Below, one piece after another: positions 23,826-32,476 of a DNA stretch of 46,703 bases. A program made the position numbers and the translations under genes. Below the pieces are notes generated by a model. The model was not told the DNA's origin. It worked only from the letters and a program-made list of their open reading frames with translations, and made no database searches. Each line of letters opens with the position of its first letter. The first letter of the stretch is position 1. The stretch comes from Mollicutes bacterium (lineage in GTDB: Bacteria; Bacillota_I; Bacilli_A; Izemoplasmatales; Izemoplasmataceae), in NCBI GenBank assembly GCA_003555335.1, contig PWHD01000048.1, forward strand, positions 1-46,703. The letters run 5' to 3'.

Positions 23826-25539
23826 ACGAATCATTAGAAGCATGGGGAAGACCTTCATAATTTATGCGACCGGTCTTTTGGGCATGGGAATTCTCATGTT
23901 CATACTCCAAGTCCAGATCGCCCTGATGTTCCAAAGTCTTTTCGATACCCTCATCGATGGAACTTTCTCCGATGTGCTCGACAATATCATGCTCTATCTT
24001 ATCTTCATGGTCATCATCTTCATGATCGCGCCGTTTTTCATCTATCTCATCCAGAAATCCGTGGTTGTCACCACGGGAAAAATCAGACGAAAGACTTTCA
24101 GCAAACTCACAAGACTCCCCGTTAATTACTTCCAGGAAAACCACAGCGCCGAAATCTCATCGCGACTGACCAACGACATCACCGAAGTCGAGAAATCCTA
24201 TGGCACGCTTCTGGTCAATTTCGGCATCAACCTCATCATCGGCATCGGGACCACAGTGGTGATGTTCACCCTCGAATGGCGTCTCGCGCTGATCGGCATC
24301 TTCGCATCCATCCTCACCCTGCTCGTCAACACGGTCTTCGCCAGACGACTGCGAAAGATCAGCGACAAACTGCAAAAGAATCTGGCCACCTTGAACACCA
24401 AACTCTCCGACATCATCTCGGGATTGCAGGTGGTAAGAATCTTCAACATTCAAAGTATCATCATGCGCAGGTTCAACAAAAGCAACGAGGATGTGAAAGA
24501 CACCGCCATGGATCTTGTCCAGAACCGGGCGCTCATCAATACGATGAACACCCTGCTTGGGTTCATGAGCTTCATCGGTATCACCATCATCGGCGCTTAC
24601 TTCGTCTTGATCGGCGAGATCACCGTCGGGACCATCATCGCGGTGACCCAGCTCCAAAACGGACTGAGGGACCTCGCCCGTACACTCGGCGATTTCATCA
24701 CCAACCTGCAAACCTCGCTTTCCGCCGGCGACCGGGTCTTCGAACTGCTTGATGAGAAAGAAGAACCACAAACCTATCCCCAGGTACCCGTATTGGACAA
24801 AGACACCGCAATCACACTTGAGAATCTCCGGTTCGCCTATGATGATGAAAACGTGCTAGACAACTTCTCCCTGAGTCTTTCCAAGAACCAGACCGCGGCA
24901 CTGGTTGGCCCGAGCGGCGGTGGCAAATCCACCGTCTTCAAACTCCTCCTTCAGTTCTACCCGCCTAAAGAAGGCGGTTTGGCGATCGACGGCCAAAACG
25001 CGGGCGACGATACGCTTCGGGCCATCAGGGACAAGATCGCCTATGTCCCCCAGGACGCCCACCTGTTCAACGCCACCGTCAGGGAGAATATCGCTTACGG
25101 CAACCCGGGCGCTGAAGAGGACGCCCTCATCGATGCGGCGAAAGCGGCCAACGCCCACGATTTCATCATGGCCCTACCAAAGGGCTATGACACCATGGTC
25201 GGTGAAAACGGCACCACCCTATCAGGCGGTCAGCGCCAGCGCATCGCCATCGCCAGAGCCGTCATCAAGGATGCCCCCATTCTCTTGCTCGATGAAGCCA
25301 CGAGCGCACTCGACAATGAATCGGAAAAGCTGGTCAAAGATGCGCTTGAAACGCTCATGAGAGAGAAAACGAGTCTGATCATCGCCCACCGTCTTTCCAC
25401 CATCGAACACACCGACACCATTTTCGTCGTCGATGCGGGACGCATTGTCGAAAAGGGCCACCACAACGACTTGCTCGCCAAAGACGGTCTTTATGCGAAC
25501 CTCTATCACCGTCAGCTGAGAAACGGCGCTCCCGCTTAA
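23806..25539 (+). CDS. ABC exporter half-transporter, subunit 2
   Basis: The 577-residue partner has the same architecture: six membrane helices then a nucleotide-binding domain with Walker A GPSGGGKST, signature LSGGQRQR, Walker B ILLLDEATSALD and IIAHRLST. Both subunits keep the catalytic Glu and signature, so neither ATP site is visibly degenerate, unlike many heterodimeric exporters. AGGAGG inside the end of the preceding gene sets ATG 23806; the frame open from 23536 is the overlap in another phase. A terminator follows. Confidence 0.94.
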   Translation: MKKRTFRRIIRSMGKTFIIYATGLLGMGILMFILQVQIALMFQSLFDTLIDGTFSDVLDNIMLYLIFMVIIFMIAPFFIYLIQKSVVVTTGKIRRKTFSKLTRLPVNYFQENHSAEISSRLTNDITEVEKSYGTLLVNFGINLIIGIGTTVVMFTLEWRLALIGIFASILTLLVNTVFARRLRKISDKLQKNLATLNTKLSDIISGLQVVRIFNIQSIIMRRFNKSNEDVKDTAMDLVQNRALINTMNTLLGFMSFIGITIIGAYFVLIGEITVGTIIAVTQLQNGLRDLARTLGDFITNLQTSLSAGDRVFELLDEKEEPQTYPQVPVLDKDTAITLENLRFAYDDENVLDNFSLSLSKNQTAALVGPSGGGKSTVFKLLLQFYPPKEGGLAIDGQNAGDDTLRAIRDKIAYVPQDAHLFNATVRENIAYGNPGAEEDALIDAAKAANAHDFIMALPKGYDTMVGENGTTLSGGQRQRIAIARAVIKDAPILLLDEATSALDNESEKLVKDALETLMREKTSLIIAHRLSTIEHTDTIFVVDAGRIVEKGHHNDLLAKDGLYANLYHRQLRNGAPA

Positions 25540-25574
25540 GCATTTCCGGATTTTCTTCTTACACTCCCCCTCAC

Positions 25575-25618
25575 CGGTCCCCGGCTCGCTTGATCGCGGT
25601 CGCGGACCGTTTTTCTTT
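25575..25618 (+). terminator. Terminator of the ABC exporter operon
   Basis: CGGTCC (25575-25580) pairs with GGACCG (25604-25609) around a GC-rich inner region, followed by TTTTTCTTTT. Confidence 0.75.
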
Positions 25619-25636
25619 TGAATCAGCGAAAAAAGC

Positions 25637-25665
25637 TTCCAAGCACTGTTTTACGGTGTTAGAAT
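25637..25665 (+). promoter_or_regulatory. Extended -10 promoter of the GNAT gene at 25750
   Basis: TG-T-TAGAAT ends at 25665; a weak -35, TTCCAA, lies 17 bases upstream. Confidence 0.5.
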
Positions 25666-25749
25666 AAGTTAATGCGCAAAGGATATGGGACCGGTTACCA
25701 AAAACCCATGGACGACGCAATGAATCGTGTCACATGAAAGGATAAGACC

Positions 25750-26217
25750 ATGGAAAAACTTAGAACCGTGTGGCTCGAAAGCGCCACTGACGAAAACTTC
25801 AAATCACTATTCAGATCGTACTTCCAGGAATTCGGCATGAAAATGCCGGACAAGGGCTTTCTGCAGATGGATGCGGATAACAAACAATACGGCATCAAGC
25901 TGATCGTACTCTACAAAAACCATACACCAACCGGTTTTTGCATGTTCCAGGTGGACCGTGCGGACAATCCGTGGTGCATGCACGAGGGCTGTGGCGACAT
26001 CCGAGAGTTCTATGTCGTGCCTGAAGAAAGAAAAAAGGGTTACGGCGCCATGATGTTCAAAACGGTCAAAAACTATTTCAGCGCGGAGGGCATCCATAAG
26101 ATCTATCTTACCAGCGACGACAACGAAGCGTTCTGGATCAGACTCGGTTTCTCCCCGACCGGTGCCGTCATCGAAGAAAACGGAGGCCGCGAGTATGTCT
26201 ATTCCGCGACTAGATGA
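25750..26217 (+). CDS. GNAT family N-acetyltransferase
   Basis: The 155-residue protein has the GNAT strand REFYVVPEERKKGYGAMM (residues 90-107), in which RKKGYG is the acetyl-CoA loop, and an ending FWIRLGFSPTG. It is the fifth GNAT gene in the window. AAGGA precedes the ATG. The DsrE gene follows after 53 bases with no terminator seen. Substrate unknown. Confidence 0.83.
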   Translation: MEKLRTVWLESATDENFKSLFRSYFQEFGMKMPDKGFLQMDADNKQYGIKLIVLYKNHTPTGFCMFQVDRADNPWCMHEGCGDIREFYVVPEERKKGYGAMMFKTVKNYFSAEGIHKIYLTSDDNEAFWIRLGFSPTGAVIEENGGREYVYSATR

Positions 26218-26270
26218 CAAGGCCGTGTTATACTGAGACCATCAACAAATCAAAAAAGGGAAGTGAACCC

Positions 26271-26603
26271 ATGGAAAAACTGACCGTCCTTTTCAAAAGC
26301 GACAACATGACCGATATCGAAGAACTGATCGTCCCTTATGTCCTGAACGCCAAGACACAAGGCTGGTGGGACGCCGTGACGCTCATCATCTGGGGGCCCT
26401 CACAGAAAAAGGTCGCCGAAGAGAAATTCGTCGGCGATGCGGTCCGCAAGATGATCAAGGCGGGCATCGACGTCTACGCCTGCAAGAAATGTTCAGACAG
26501 CCTGGGGCTCACCAGTAAGCTTGAATCGCTCGGCATCACCGTCATCTACACAGGCACACTTCTGAGCGAACGTCTGCGCGAAGAAAAAGTACTGACCCTT
26601 TAG
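26271..26603 (+). CDS. DsrE-family protein
   Basis: The 110-residue protein has the small Rossmann-like DsrE fold: strand KLTVLFKSD, strand AVTLIIWGPS, and a Cys pair in YACKKCSDS where sulfur-relay members carry their active Cys. Related proteins handle sulfur transfer or have unknown roles. GGGAAG precedes ATG 26271; the frame upstream from 26214 overlaps the GNAT stop. The AhpD-like gene begins ten bases after its stop behind AGGAGG, so the two form an operon, pointing to redox or sulfur stress (inference). Confidence 0.82.
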   Translation: MEKLTVLFKSDNMTDIEELIVPYVLNAKTQGWWDAVTLIIWGPSQKKVAEEKFVGDAVRKMIKAGIDVYACKKCSDSLGLTSKLESLGITVIYTGTLLSERLREEKVLTL

Positions 26604-26612
26604 GAGGTAACC

Positions 26613-27149
26613 ATGGCTTGGATCAAACAGATCAGTCCCGAGGAAGACCCTCGGCTGAAGACCATCTACGAAAAGACGAGAGCCCGCACCAAAGAAGATG
26701 TCGCCAACGTACTCAAAGTCCACAGTATCAACCCGCCGGTGCTTTCGGCCCATCTCAAGCTCTATGAGACCGTCATGTTCGCCGAGGGCGCGCTCGATAA
26801 AGATCTCAGGGAGATGATCGGCGTCGTCGTCTCGAAGGCGAACGAATGTCCCTACTGCGTACACCATCACGCCACGGCCCTTTTCAAGATCACCGGCGAC
26901 AAGACGCGTATGCGGCGTATCGCCGCCGATTATAAGACCGCCGGATTAAGCGAAAAGGAACTGGCGCTTTGCGACTACGCGGTCAAACTCACCACCACAT
27001 CCTATAAGATGGTATATGAAGACATCAAACGACTCGAGGACCTCGGGTTCAACGATGCGGCCATCTTCGAGGCCAACCAGGTCGCCGCCTATTTCAACTA
27101 TGTCAACCGCATCGTCAACGGTCTCGGCGTCGAGACGGAAACCATCTGA
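26613..27149 (+). CDS. AhpD-like / carboxymuconolactone decarboxylase-family peroxidase-related protein
   Basis: The 178-residue protein contains the AhpD catalytic signature NECPYCVHHHATA, with redox Cys pair CPYC and His, in the all-helical CMD fold. Such proteins reduce peroxides or act as thiol disulfide carriers. Length matches peroxidase-related enzymes of the AhpD group. AGGAGG is directly upstream. It is the last gene of the DsrE-AhpD pair, before the terminator at 27158. Confidence 0.9.
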   Translation: MAWIKQISPEEDPRLKTIYEKTRARTKEDVANVLKVHSINPPVLSAHLKLYETVMFAEGALDKDLREMIGVVVSKANECPYCVHHHATALFKITGDKTRMRRIAADYKTAGLSEKELALCDYAVKLTTTSYKMVYEDIKRLEDLGFNDAAIFEANQVAAYFNYVNRIVNGLGVETETI

Positions 27150-27157
27150 CACAAGAC

Positions 27158-27187
27158 ACCGTCCTCTCGGTAGAGCGGTTTTTTTTG
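27158..27187 (+). terminator. Terminator after the AhpD-like gene
   Basis: ACCG...CTCT-CGGT-AGAG-CGGT forms a stem with a two-base bulge, followed by eight T. Confidence 0.8.
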
Positions 27188-27264
27188 CCAATTGCCTCGA
27201 GAAACGTTCATTATAAAAAGGCGGCTCAATTGACGAATGACACTATCTAAAACAAAATGCGGTA

Positions 27265-27273
27265 TGCTATAAT
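27265..27273 (+). promoter_or_regulatory. Extended -10 promoter of the 27305 operon
   Basis: TG-C-TATAAT, a consensus extended -10, lies 32 bases before ATG 27305. No strong -35 is visible. Confidence 0.65.
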
Positions 27274-27304
27274 GGGACTATATGACCATAAGGAGATGTT
27301 AGTA

Positions 27305-27613
27305 ATGAAAAGACGAATCAGAGAAGCCATGCCGATGATCAGCGTCCTGCTTTTTTTGAGCATGGGTTTCATTTTCGAAGAATGGCTCTTCGGGCTATTG
27401 TTCTTCCTGCTCATCCCGCTTTCCGAGTTTTTACTCAGCGACGATATCCTGATCAGCATCCGCAATCTCTTCCCGCTTCTGGTTGTGGCGGTGTTCCTCG
27501 TGTTGACCATCCGCTATGACTACGCGCATCCGGGCTGGCTTGTGTTCCTGCTCATCCCGATCTTCTACACCCTGTTTCCGGACCCCAATGATAAGAAACA
27601 AAAGCACCGCTGA
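27305..27613 (+). CDS. Small membrane protein, unrecognised
   Basis: The 102-residue product has three or four hydrophobic segments (about residues 9-26, 27-43, 54-69 and 75-91) and a charged tail. AAGGAG nine bases before ATG 27305 sets the start. No family recognised. It may be the first gene of the unit leading to the aldo/keto reductase 49 bases downstream. Confidence 0.65.
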   Translation: MKRRIREAMPMISVLLFLSMGFIFEEWLFGLLFFLLIPLSEFLLSDDILISIRNLFPLLVVAVFLVLTIRYDYAHPGWLVFLLIPIFYTLFPDPNDKKQKHR

Positions 27614-27662
27614 TGCTTCGTTGGTTCCAACCGGCCAAAACAAGAAAGGATGAAGACGGCTC

Positions 27663-28595
27663 ATGAAGAAAAACCCCTACAACAAAACCAATCAATCGGT
27701 CAGCCGCCTCGGTTTCGGCGCCTGGCCGCTCGGCAATACCGCCCACGGTCACACCATGACCGAAAAAGAAGGCATCGCGCTTGTGAAAAAAGCGCTTGAA
27801 AAGGGAATCAACTTCTTCGACACCGCCCCGAATTACGCAAGCGGACGCAGTGAGACCATCCTGGGCAAGGCCCTTGAAGGGAAGCGGAGCGAGGTTGTCA
27901 TCAACACGAAGTTCGGCCATCACCCAGATGGGACCATCGATTTCGGTGAGGACGCCCTCGTCCCCTCCATCGAAGGAAGCATGAAAAGGCTAAAAACCGA
28001 CTATCTCGATTCAGTCATCCTCCACAATCCCGACCCCGCCATCCTGAAAGGCGAAACGAGACATTTTGAAATTTTGAAGGATTTACGCGCCAAAGGGAAG
28101 ATTCTGACCTACGGCGTAAGCATCGACACCCGCGAAGAACTCGAAAACGTCCTCGAAAGAACCGACATCGGCGTCATCGAACTCCTTTTCAACATCAACG
28201 CCCAACAGACAAGAGATCTGCTTTTGGAGCTTGAGAACCGCGACATCGCATTGATCATCAAAGTGCCGCTCGATTCGGGCTGGCTAACCGGTGCCTACAC
28301 AAAAGACAAAGTCTTCACCGACATCAAATCGCGCTGGACCGAAACAGACAAGCGGCGCCGCCACGAACTCATCAACGAACTCAAAACCATCACCGGCAGC
28401 GAACGCCTGACACCCTACGCGCTTGCTTTCATCTGGTCCTTTCCCGCCGTGACGACCGTCATCCCGGGTATCCGTACGGAAAAACAGCTCGAAGAACACG
28501 TCGAAAGCGAAAAGGTCACCCTTTCCGAGTCGATGAAGGAAAAACTCATCGACTACCATGATGAGAACATCAAAGGCGATCCGTTGCCATGGTAG
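27663..28595 (+). CDS. Aldo/keto reductase
   Basis: The 310-residue NADPH-dependent oxidoreductase has the complete AKR tetrad: Asp53 in FFDTAPNYAS, Tyr58, Lys83 in INTKFG and His121 in ILHNPD. The barrel start (SRLGFGAWPLGN) is canonical. Near the C-terminus PGIRTEKQLEEH is the cofactor phosphate segment. Substrate unknown. AAAGGATG precedes the ATG at a slightly long distance. Its end overlaps the start of the TspO-like gene by seven bases. Confidence 0.92.
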   Translation: MKKNPYNKTNQSVSRLGFGAWPLGNTAHGHTMTEKEGIALVKKALEKGINFFDTAPNYASGRSETILGKALEGKRSEVVINTKFGHHPDGTIDFGEDALVPSIEGSMKRLKTDYLDSVILHNPDPAILKGETRHFEILKDLRAKGKILTYGVSIDTREELENVLERTDIGVIELLFNINAQQTRDLLLELENRDIALIIKVPLDSGWLTGAYTKDKVFTDIKSRWTETDKRRRHELINELKTITGSERLTPYALAFIWSFPAVTTVIPGIRTEKQLEEHVESEKVTLSESMKEKLIDYHDENIKGDPLPW

Positions 28596-29374
28596 GAAGA
28601 GAAGACGCGAATAAACGCCGGTTTCCCAAAATCGCCCATCTCAAACTCGTTGTCTTGATCACTTATCTGTTCATGGTCGCCATGAACATCCTTTCAAATG
28701 CGCTGCCTTTCTACGGGCGCACCGCCGGCGAAGTCTCGGCGATGTATGAGACGCTTTTCACCCCCGCGGGATTCACGTTTTCGATCTGGGGTCTCATCTA
28801 CCTCATGCTGCTGGTGCTAATCCTGCGTCTTTTGCGGTTGCCGGCGACCACCCTATCATCCAAACAGGGCAGAACCTTTCTTCATGCCCTGATCGCCTCA
28901 TCCCTTCTCAACAGCCTCTGGCTTTTATTCTGGCACAGGGACAATCCCCTGATCGCGCTGACAATCATCGCGCTTTTGCTTTTAAGCGTGCTCACCGCCT
29001 ACATCAACCGTCCCCGAAAGGAATGGCCGATCGATATCGGTTTGAGTCTTTATCTAGGATGGTTGAGCGTGGCGACCATCGCCAATCTTTTCATCGCTTT
29101 TTCCATCACCCACCCCTGGTTTGAAACACTCGAACCGGTCTTATTCATCCTGACACTCATTGCCGGCTTCATCCTGGCAGCGAGGATGGTTTTTCTTGAG
29201 AGGGACGCCGTCTACGCGCTTGTGTTTCTCTGGGCCTACTTCGGAATCTTCATCCGCCATCTGCGCGAGTCGGCCCCTTGGACCTATCTCGTCACTGGCG
29301 TGATGTTGTTCATGCTTGTCATCCTGGTATCATACGGTCTTTACCGAAACTACCAATCCCGGCTGGCCGAATAA
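28589..29374 (+). CDS. TspO/MBR-like membrane protein
   Basis: The 261-residue protein has about seven or eight membrane segments. FTPAGFTFSIWGLIYLMLL near residues 49-67 resembles the TspO helix-1/2 motif, and SLYLGWLSVATIANLF (about 152-167) its later segment, so it fits the larger tryptophan-rich sensory protein branch found in Gram-positive bacteria. TspO proteins bind porphyrins and lipids; the role here is unknown. Coupled to the aldo/keto reductase by overlapping reading frames. Confidence 0.75.
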   Translation: MVGREDANKRRFPKIAHLKLVVLITYLFMVAMNILSNALPFYGRTAGEVSAMYETLFTPAGFTFSIWGLIYLMLLVLILRLLRLPATTLSSKQGRTFLHALIASSLLNSLWLLFWHRDNPLIALTIIALLLLSVLTAYINRPRKEWPIDIGLSLYLGWLSVATIANLFIAFSITHPWFETLEPVLFILTLIAGFILAARMVFLERDAVYALVFLWAYFGIFIRHLRESAPWTYLVTGVMLFMLVILVSYGLYRNYQSRLAE

Positions 29375-29427
29375 GCCGCCACCGTTTGAAACTGCAAAAC
29401 ATCATCACGCCCCGGAAGGTGATAACC

Positions 29428-30264
29428 ATGCTAAACGCAAAAAAAATCGGTATCTGTTTCACCGGTGGCGGTGCCCGCGGCGCCTATCAGATCGGTGCCT
29501 TGAAAGCCCTGGATGCACTCGGTATCTTTGAATATGCCGAGGCGTTTTCCGGAAGCTCGATCGGTTCGGCGAATGCCGTGGTCGCCGCTTCAAGCGGCAT
29601 CGAGGCCGCCGAAAGGGTCTGGCTCGAACTGCCCAGGGACAATATCCCGAAAAACAACAATAGGAACAGGAAAAACAATGATAAAGCCCGGTTTTTCGAT
29701 ATCGAACAGGGACTTTACTCCATGGATGTCTTTGAACAGGTCGTCAGCGATGCCATCGATTTTGAGCGGCTCGGACAAACCGAGGTTTATGCCACCATCT
29801 CGGAGACCGGTCTTCATGATGGCCGCTTTTTCGACATCTTCAAGTCGACCTACGACCACTATCTTCGCAAAGACTCGAAAGTCCGTTATATGCCACTTCA
29901 CCAACTCCCCGAAGAGCTTGTTGCAAGCTGCATCACTGCATCTTGCTCCATTCCCATCTTTTTTTTGCCCGTCACCATCGAAGACAAGAAATGCTATGAC
30001 GGCGGCATGTTCGACAATGTGCCCGTGACCCCGCTCGTCGAAGGCGGCTGCGATGTCATCATCGTCATCCACCTGCACCGTTTCCGCACCCGTCTGCACG
30101 AACCGAAGAAAAGATTCCCCGGTATCACATTCCATGAGATCCGCCACAACGGAAACAAACTCGGACGTGTCCTCAAATTCAGCCATTCGCAGACGGAAAG
30201 ACTGCTCACCCTCGGTTATGAGGAGACCCTTGCTTATTTTGAAAAACTAGAAGAAATAGATTGA
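29428..30264 (+). CDS. Patatin-like phospholipase
   Basis: The 278-residue protein has the patatin catalytic dyad: oxyanion loop GGGARGAY (13-20), nucleophile Ser44 in GSSIG, and Asp191 in the DGG motif. Family members cleave acyl chains from phospholipids. No signal peptide or membrane anchor. GGAAGGTGA precedes ATG 29428; the frame open from 29278 overlaps the TspO-like gene. The P-loop kinase-like gene starts 11 bases after the stop. Confidence 0.92.
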   Translation: MLNAKKIGICFTGGGARGAYQIGALKALDALGIFEYAEAFSGSSIGSANAVVAASSGIEAAERVWLELPRDNIPKNNNRNRKNNDKARFFDIEQGLYSMDVFEQVVSDAIDFERLGQTEVYATISETGLHDGRFFDIFKSTYDHYLRKDSKVRYMPLHQLPEELVASCITASCSIPIFFLPVTIEDKKCYDGGMFDNVPVTPLVEGGCDVIIVIHLHRFRTRLHEPKKRFPGITFHEIRHNGNKLGRVLKFSHSQTERLLTLGYEETLAYFEKLEEID

Positions 30265-30275
30265 GAGGAAACACC

Positions 30276-30938
30276 ATGGAAATCGCCAATAATATCCTAA
30301 AGCGCATGCTACAAAACGTCATCTTCGTCATCGGCACCAACTGCGGCGGCAAGACCACCACCGCGAAAGCCCTCGCAGAAAGAAACGGGCGCGCCTTCTA
30401 TAGCGCCGATGAACACTACTGGGACCACCGCGGACTGACCGATGAGAAAAACCAACCCAACATGAACCGTCCTTTCATTGACTGGGAGGAATACTTCGGT
30501 CGCGATCCGGAAAAACAGGCCGCCTGGTTATTATCCTGTATGGAAGAGGAGGTCCCCTTCATCCTGATCGACTTGCTCCGCCTATCTGAAAGGCATAAAG
30601 AAGGCGTTATCGCCGATGTCCATGCCGTGCCCGAAATTCTGCTCAAAGTCAGCGACCCGTCGCGTATCGTCGCCATGACGGCCGACGATGCCACGATCAG
30701 GCGTGATTTCTTCGGCCGCGAGGATAAGAACCCGCTTTTGGAATGCATCAGAAAAAACACACCGGACCCTGAAAAAGCGACTGAAAACGTCCTTGAGACC
30801 GCCGTTTTCGTCGCAAACGAAGAAAAAAGAAGAATCGGTGCGTGCGGTATCCATACCGATGAGCGCACCGGTGCGACCGACTTTGAAAAACGCCTGCGGC
30901 GCACCGAAAGCCATCTTCGACTCGGTGGAAAAGACTGA
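30276..30938 (+). CDS. P-loop kinase-like NTPase
   Basis: The 220-residue protein starts with a hydrophobic strand and the Walker A loop GTNCGGKTT (20-28), as in small-molecule kinases of the shikimate/chloramphenicol-kinase type. YSADEHYWDHR after the next helix resembles a substrate-binding region, and FGREDKN may be the lid. Substrate unknown. GAGAGG precedes ATG 30276. Co-transcription with the patatin gene is likely. Confidence 0.75.
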   Translation: MEIANNILKRMLQNVIFVIGTNCGGKTTTAKALAERNGRAFYSADEHYWDHRGLTDEKNQPNMNRPFIDWEEYFGRDPEKQAAWLLSCMEEEVPFILIDLLRLSERHKEGVIADVHAVPEILLKVSDPSRIVAMTADDATIRRDFFGREDKNPLLECIRKNTPDPEKATENVLETAVFVANEEKRRIGACGIHTDERTGATDFEKRLRRTESHLRLGGKD

Positions 30939-30968
30939 CCGACAGTCCTGTTCACATGACCCGATTAC

Positions 30969-30996
30969 AAAAAGACAGCCACAAGGTTGTCTTTTT
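30969..30996 (+). terminator. Terminator after the kinase-like gene
   Basis: A 12-base stem starting AAAAAGACA (30969) and ending TGTCTTTTT (30996), with one G-T pair and an ACAA loop. Confidence 0.87.
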
Positions 30997-31032
30997 GGTT
31001 TCAAGGGTGTGGGCTAACGTGATCATCTGTTG

Positions 31033-31038
31033 TATAAT
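31033..31038 (+). promoter_or_regulatory. -10 element of the tldD operon
   Basis: Consensus TATAAT 31 bases before the tldD start. No clear -35 was found. Confidence 0.5.
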
Positions 31039-31069
31039 GATGGTAATGTGTAGAAAGGAAGGCACGCCT

Positions 31070-32476
31070 ATGAACAATGCATTCTCGCCCTATCTTGATC
31101 AAAAAAGACCTCTGCTTGAAAAACTCATCGCTCGATTGAGCGGATCGTTCGATTTCGCAAGCGTCCTCGCGACCGATGTCAGGGGCACGTCGATCGATGT
31201 CGACCGCCATGACACCTCCGTCCGCCCGAGCGATCTTTCTGAATCGGGCTTCGTCATCAGAGTCCACGACGGAACGTCTTATTCGGAGTACGCGACAGAC
31301 CGAATCACTAAGGCGGACCTGGACAGTGTGGTCGAAAAGGTGAAAAGCCTCGCCAAGACCGGTGGCGACACACCGGCGATGACCACCGCCGTGTTGAAAG
31401 AAGAAGGCATCCAAAAGACATTCATCCGCAAAAACCGCGGCGAGGTCTTAGACACAGGGGCCATCATCGACCGACTGAGAGGCTATGTCACAAAAACCAT
31501 GAACCGCTCGGACGCCATCGTCAATGTGCGCACCGGTGTGGAAACAAGCGAAATATCAAAACTCTATCTTTCCAACAAGAACTCCCTCACCCAGTATTAC
31601 ACCTGGACCGCCACCCGCGCGTTCGTCCTGACGCGAAAAGCGGACAACACAAAATACGCCTTCGACGGCATGGGCGACGATTCTTTAAAGAATGCCCTCG
31701 AGTCGCTTGGGGACATGCTTGAAAAGACCGCCGACATCGCACTGCGCCTGCTTGATTCAACGCCGCCCGAACCGGGCACCTATACCGTCATCACCGACCC
31801 ATCCATCACCGGTCTCATCGCCCACGAGGCTTTCGGTCACGGGGTCGAACTCGACATGTTCGTCAAGGACCGCGCCATGGCGAAAGACTATATGGACAAA
31901 CCCGTGGCCTCCCCGCTTGTCACCATGCATGACGGCGCCGCTGCCGTCAAGAGCGCGGCGTCCTACTTTTTCGATGACGACGGGGTTTTGGCGCAGGACA
32001 CGAAAATCATCGATCAAGGCATCCTGAAAAGCGGCATCAGCGACGCTCAAAGCGCCATGCAACTCGGCCTTGAACCCACCGGCAACGGCAGAAGGGAAAC
32101 CTTTGACCGCAAGAGCTACAGCCGGATGACCAACACGTTCTTCGCGCCTGGAAAAAGCGACCTATCGGCCATGATAAAAAGCGTCAAGCACGGCTATCTG
32201 ATCGCCCAGACCAACAACGGCATGGAAGACCCCAAAAACTGGGGCATCCAGTGCACGGCCCACTACGGTGAAGAAATCAAAGACGGCGAACTGACCGGCA
32301 GAATCGTCAGCCCCGTCGTCCTTTCCGGTCACGTGGTCGACCTGCTGAAATCCATCAGTGCGGTCTCGAAGGACTTCAGAATCATCGGCAGCGGTTCCTG
32401 CGGCAAAGGCTACAAGGAATGGGTCCGCGTCAGCGACGGGGGTCCCTATTTGAAAGCGCAGGTGAAATTCGGATGA
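31070..32476 (+). CDS. tldD: TldD metalloprotease subunit
   Basis: The 468-residue protein is the catalytic half of the TldD/TldE protease, which degrades unfolded peptides threaded through its channel and matures some modified peptides. The zinc site HEAFGHGVELD (with HExxxH) and the later GIQCTAHYGEEI and IIGSGSCGKG segments are canonical. Length fits TldD (about 460-480). AAAGGAAGG precedes ATG 31070. Its stop overlaps the tldE start (ATGA). Confidence 0.95.
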   Translation: MNNAFSPYLDQKRPLLEKLIARLSGSFDFASVLATDVRGTSIDVDRHDTSVRPSDLSESGFVIRVHDGTSYSEYATDRITKADLDSVVEKVKSLAKTGGDTPAMTTAVLKEEGIQKTFIRKNRGEVLDTGAIIDRLRGYVTKTMNRSDAIVNVRTGVETSEISKLYLSNKNSLTQYYTWTATRAFVLTRKADNTKYAFDGMGDDSLKNALESLGDMLEKTADIALRLLDSTPPEPGTYTVITDPSITGLIAHEAFGHGVELDMFVKDRAMAKDYMDKPVASPLVTMHDGAAAVKSAASYFFDDDGVLAQDTKIIDQGILKSGISDAQSAMQLGLEPTGNGRRETFDRKSYSRMTNTFFAPGKSDLSAMIKSVKHGYLIAQTNNGMEDPKNWGIQCTAHYGEEIKDGELTGRIVSPVVLSGHVVDLLKSISAVSKDFRIIGSGSCGKGYKEWVRVSDGGPYLKAQVKFG

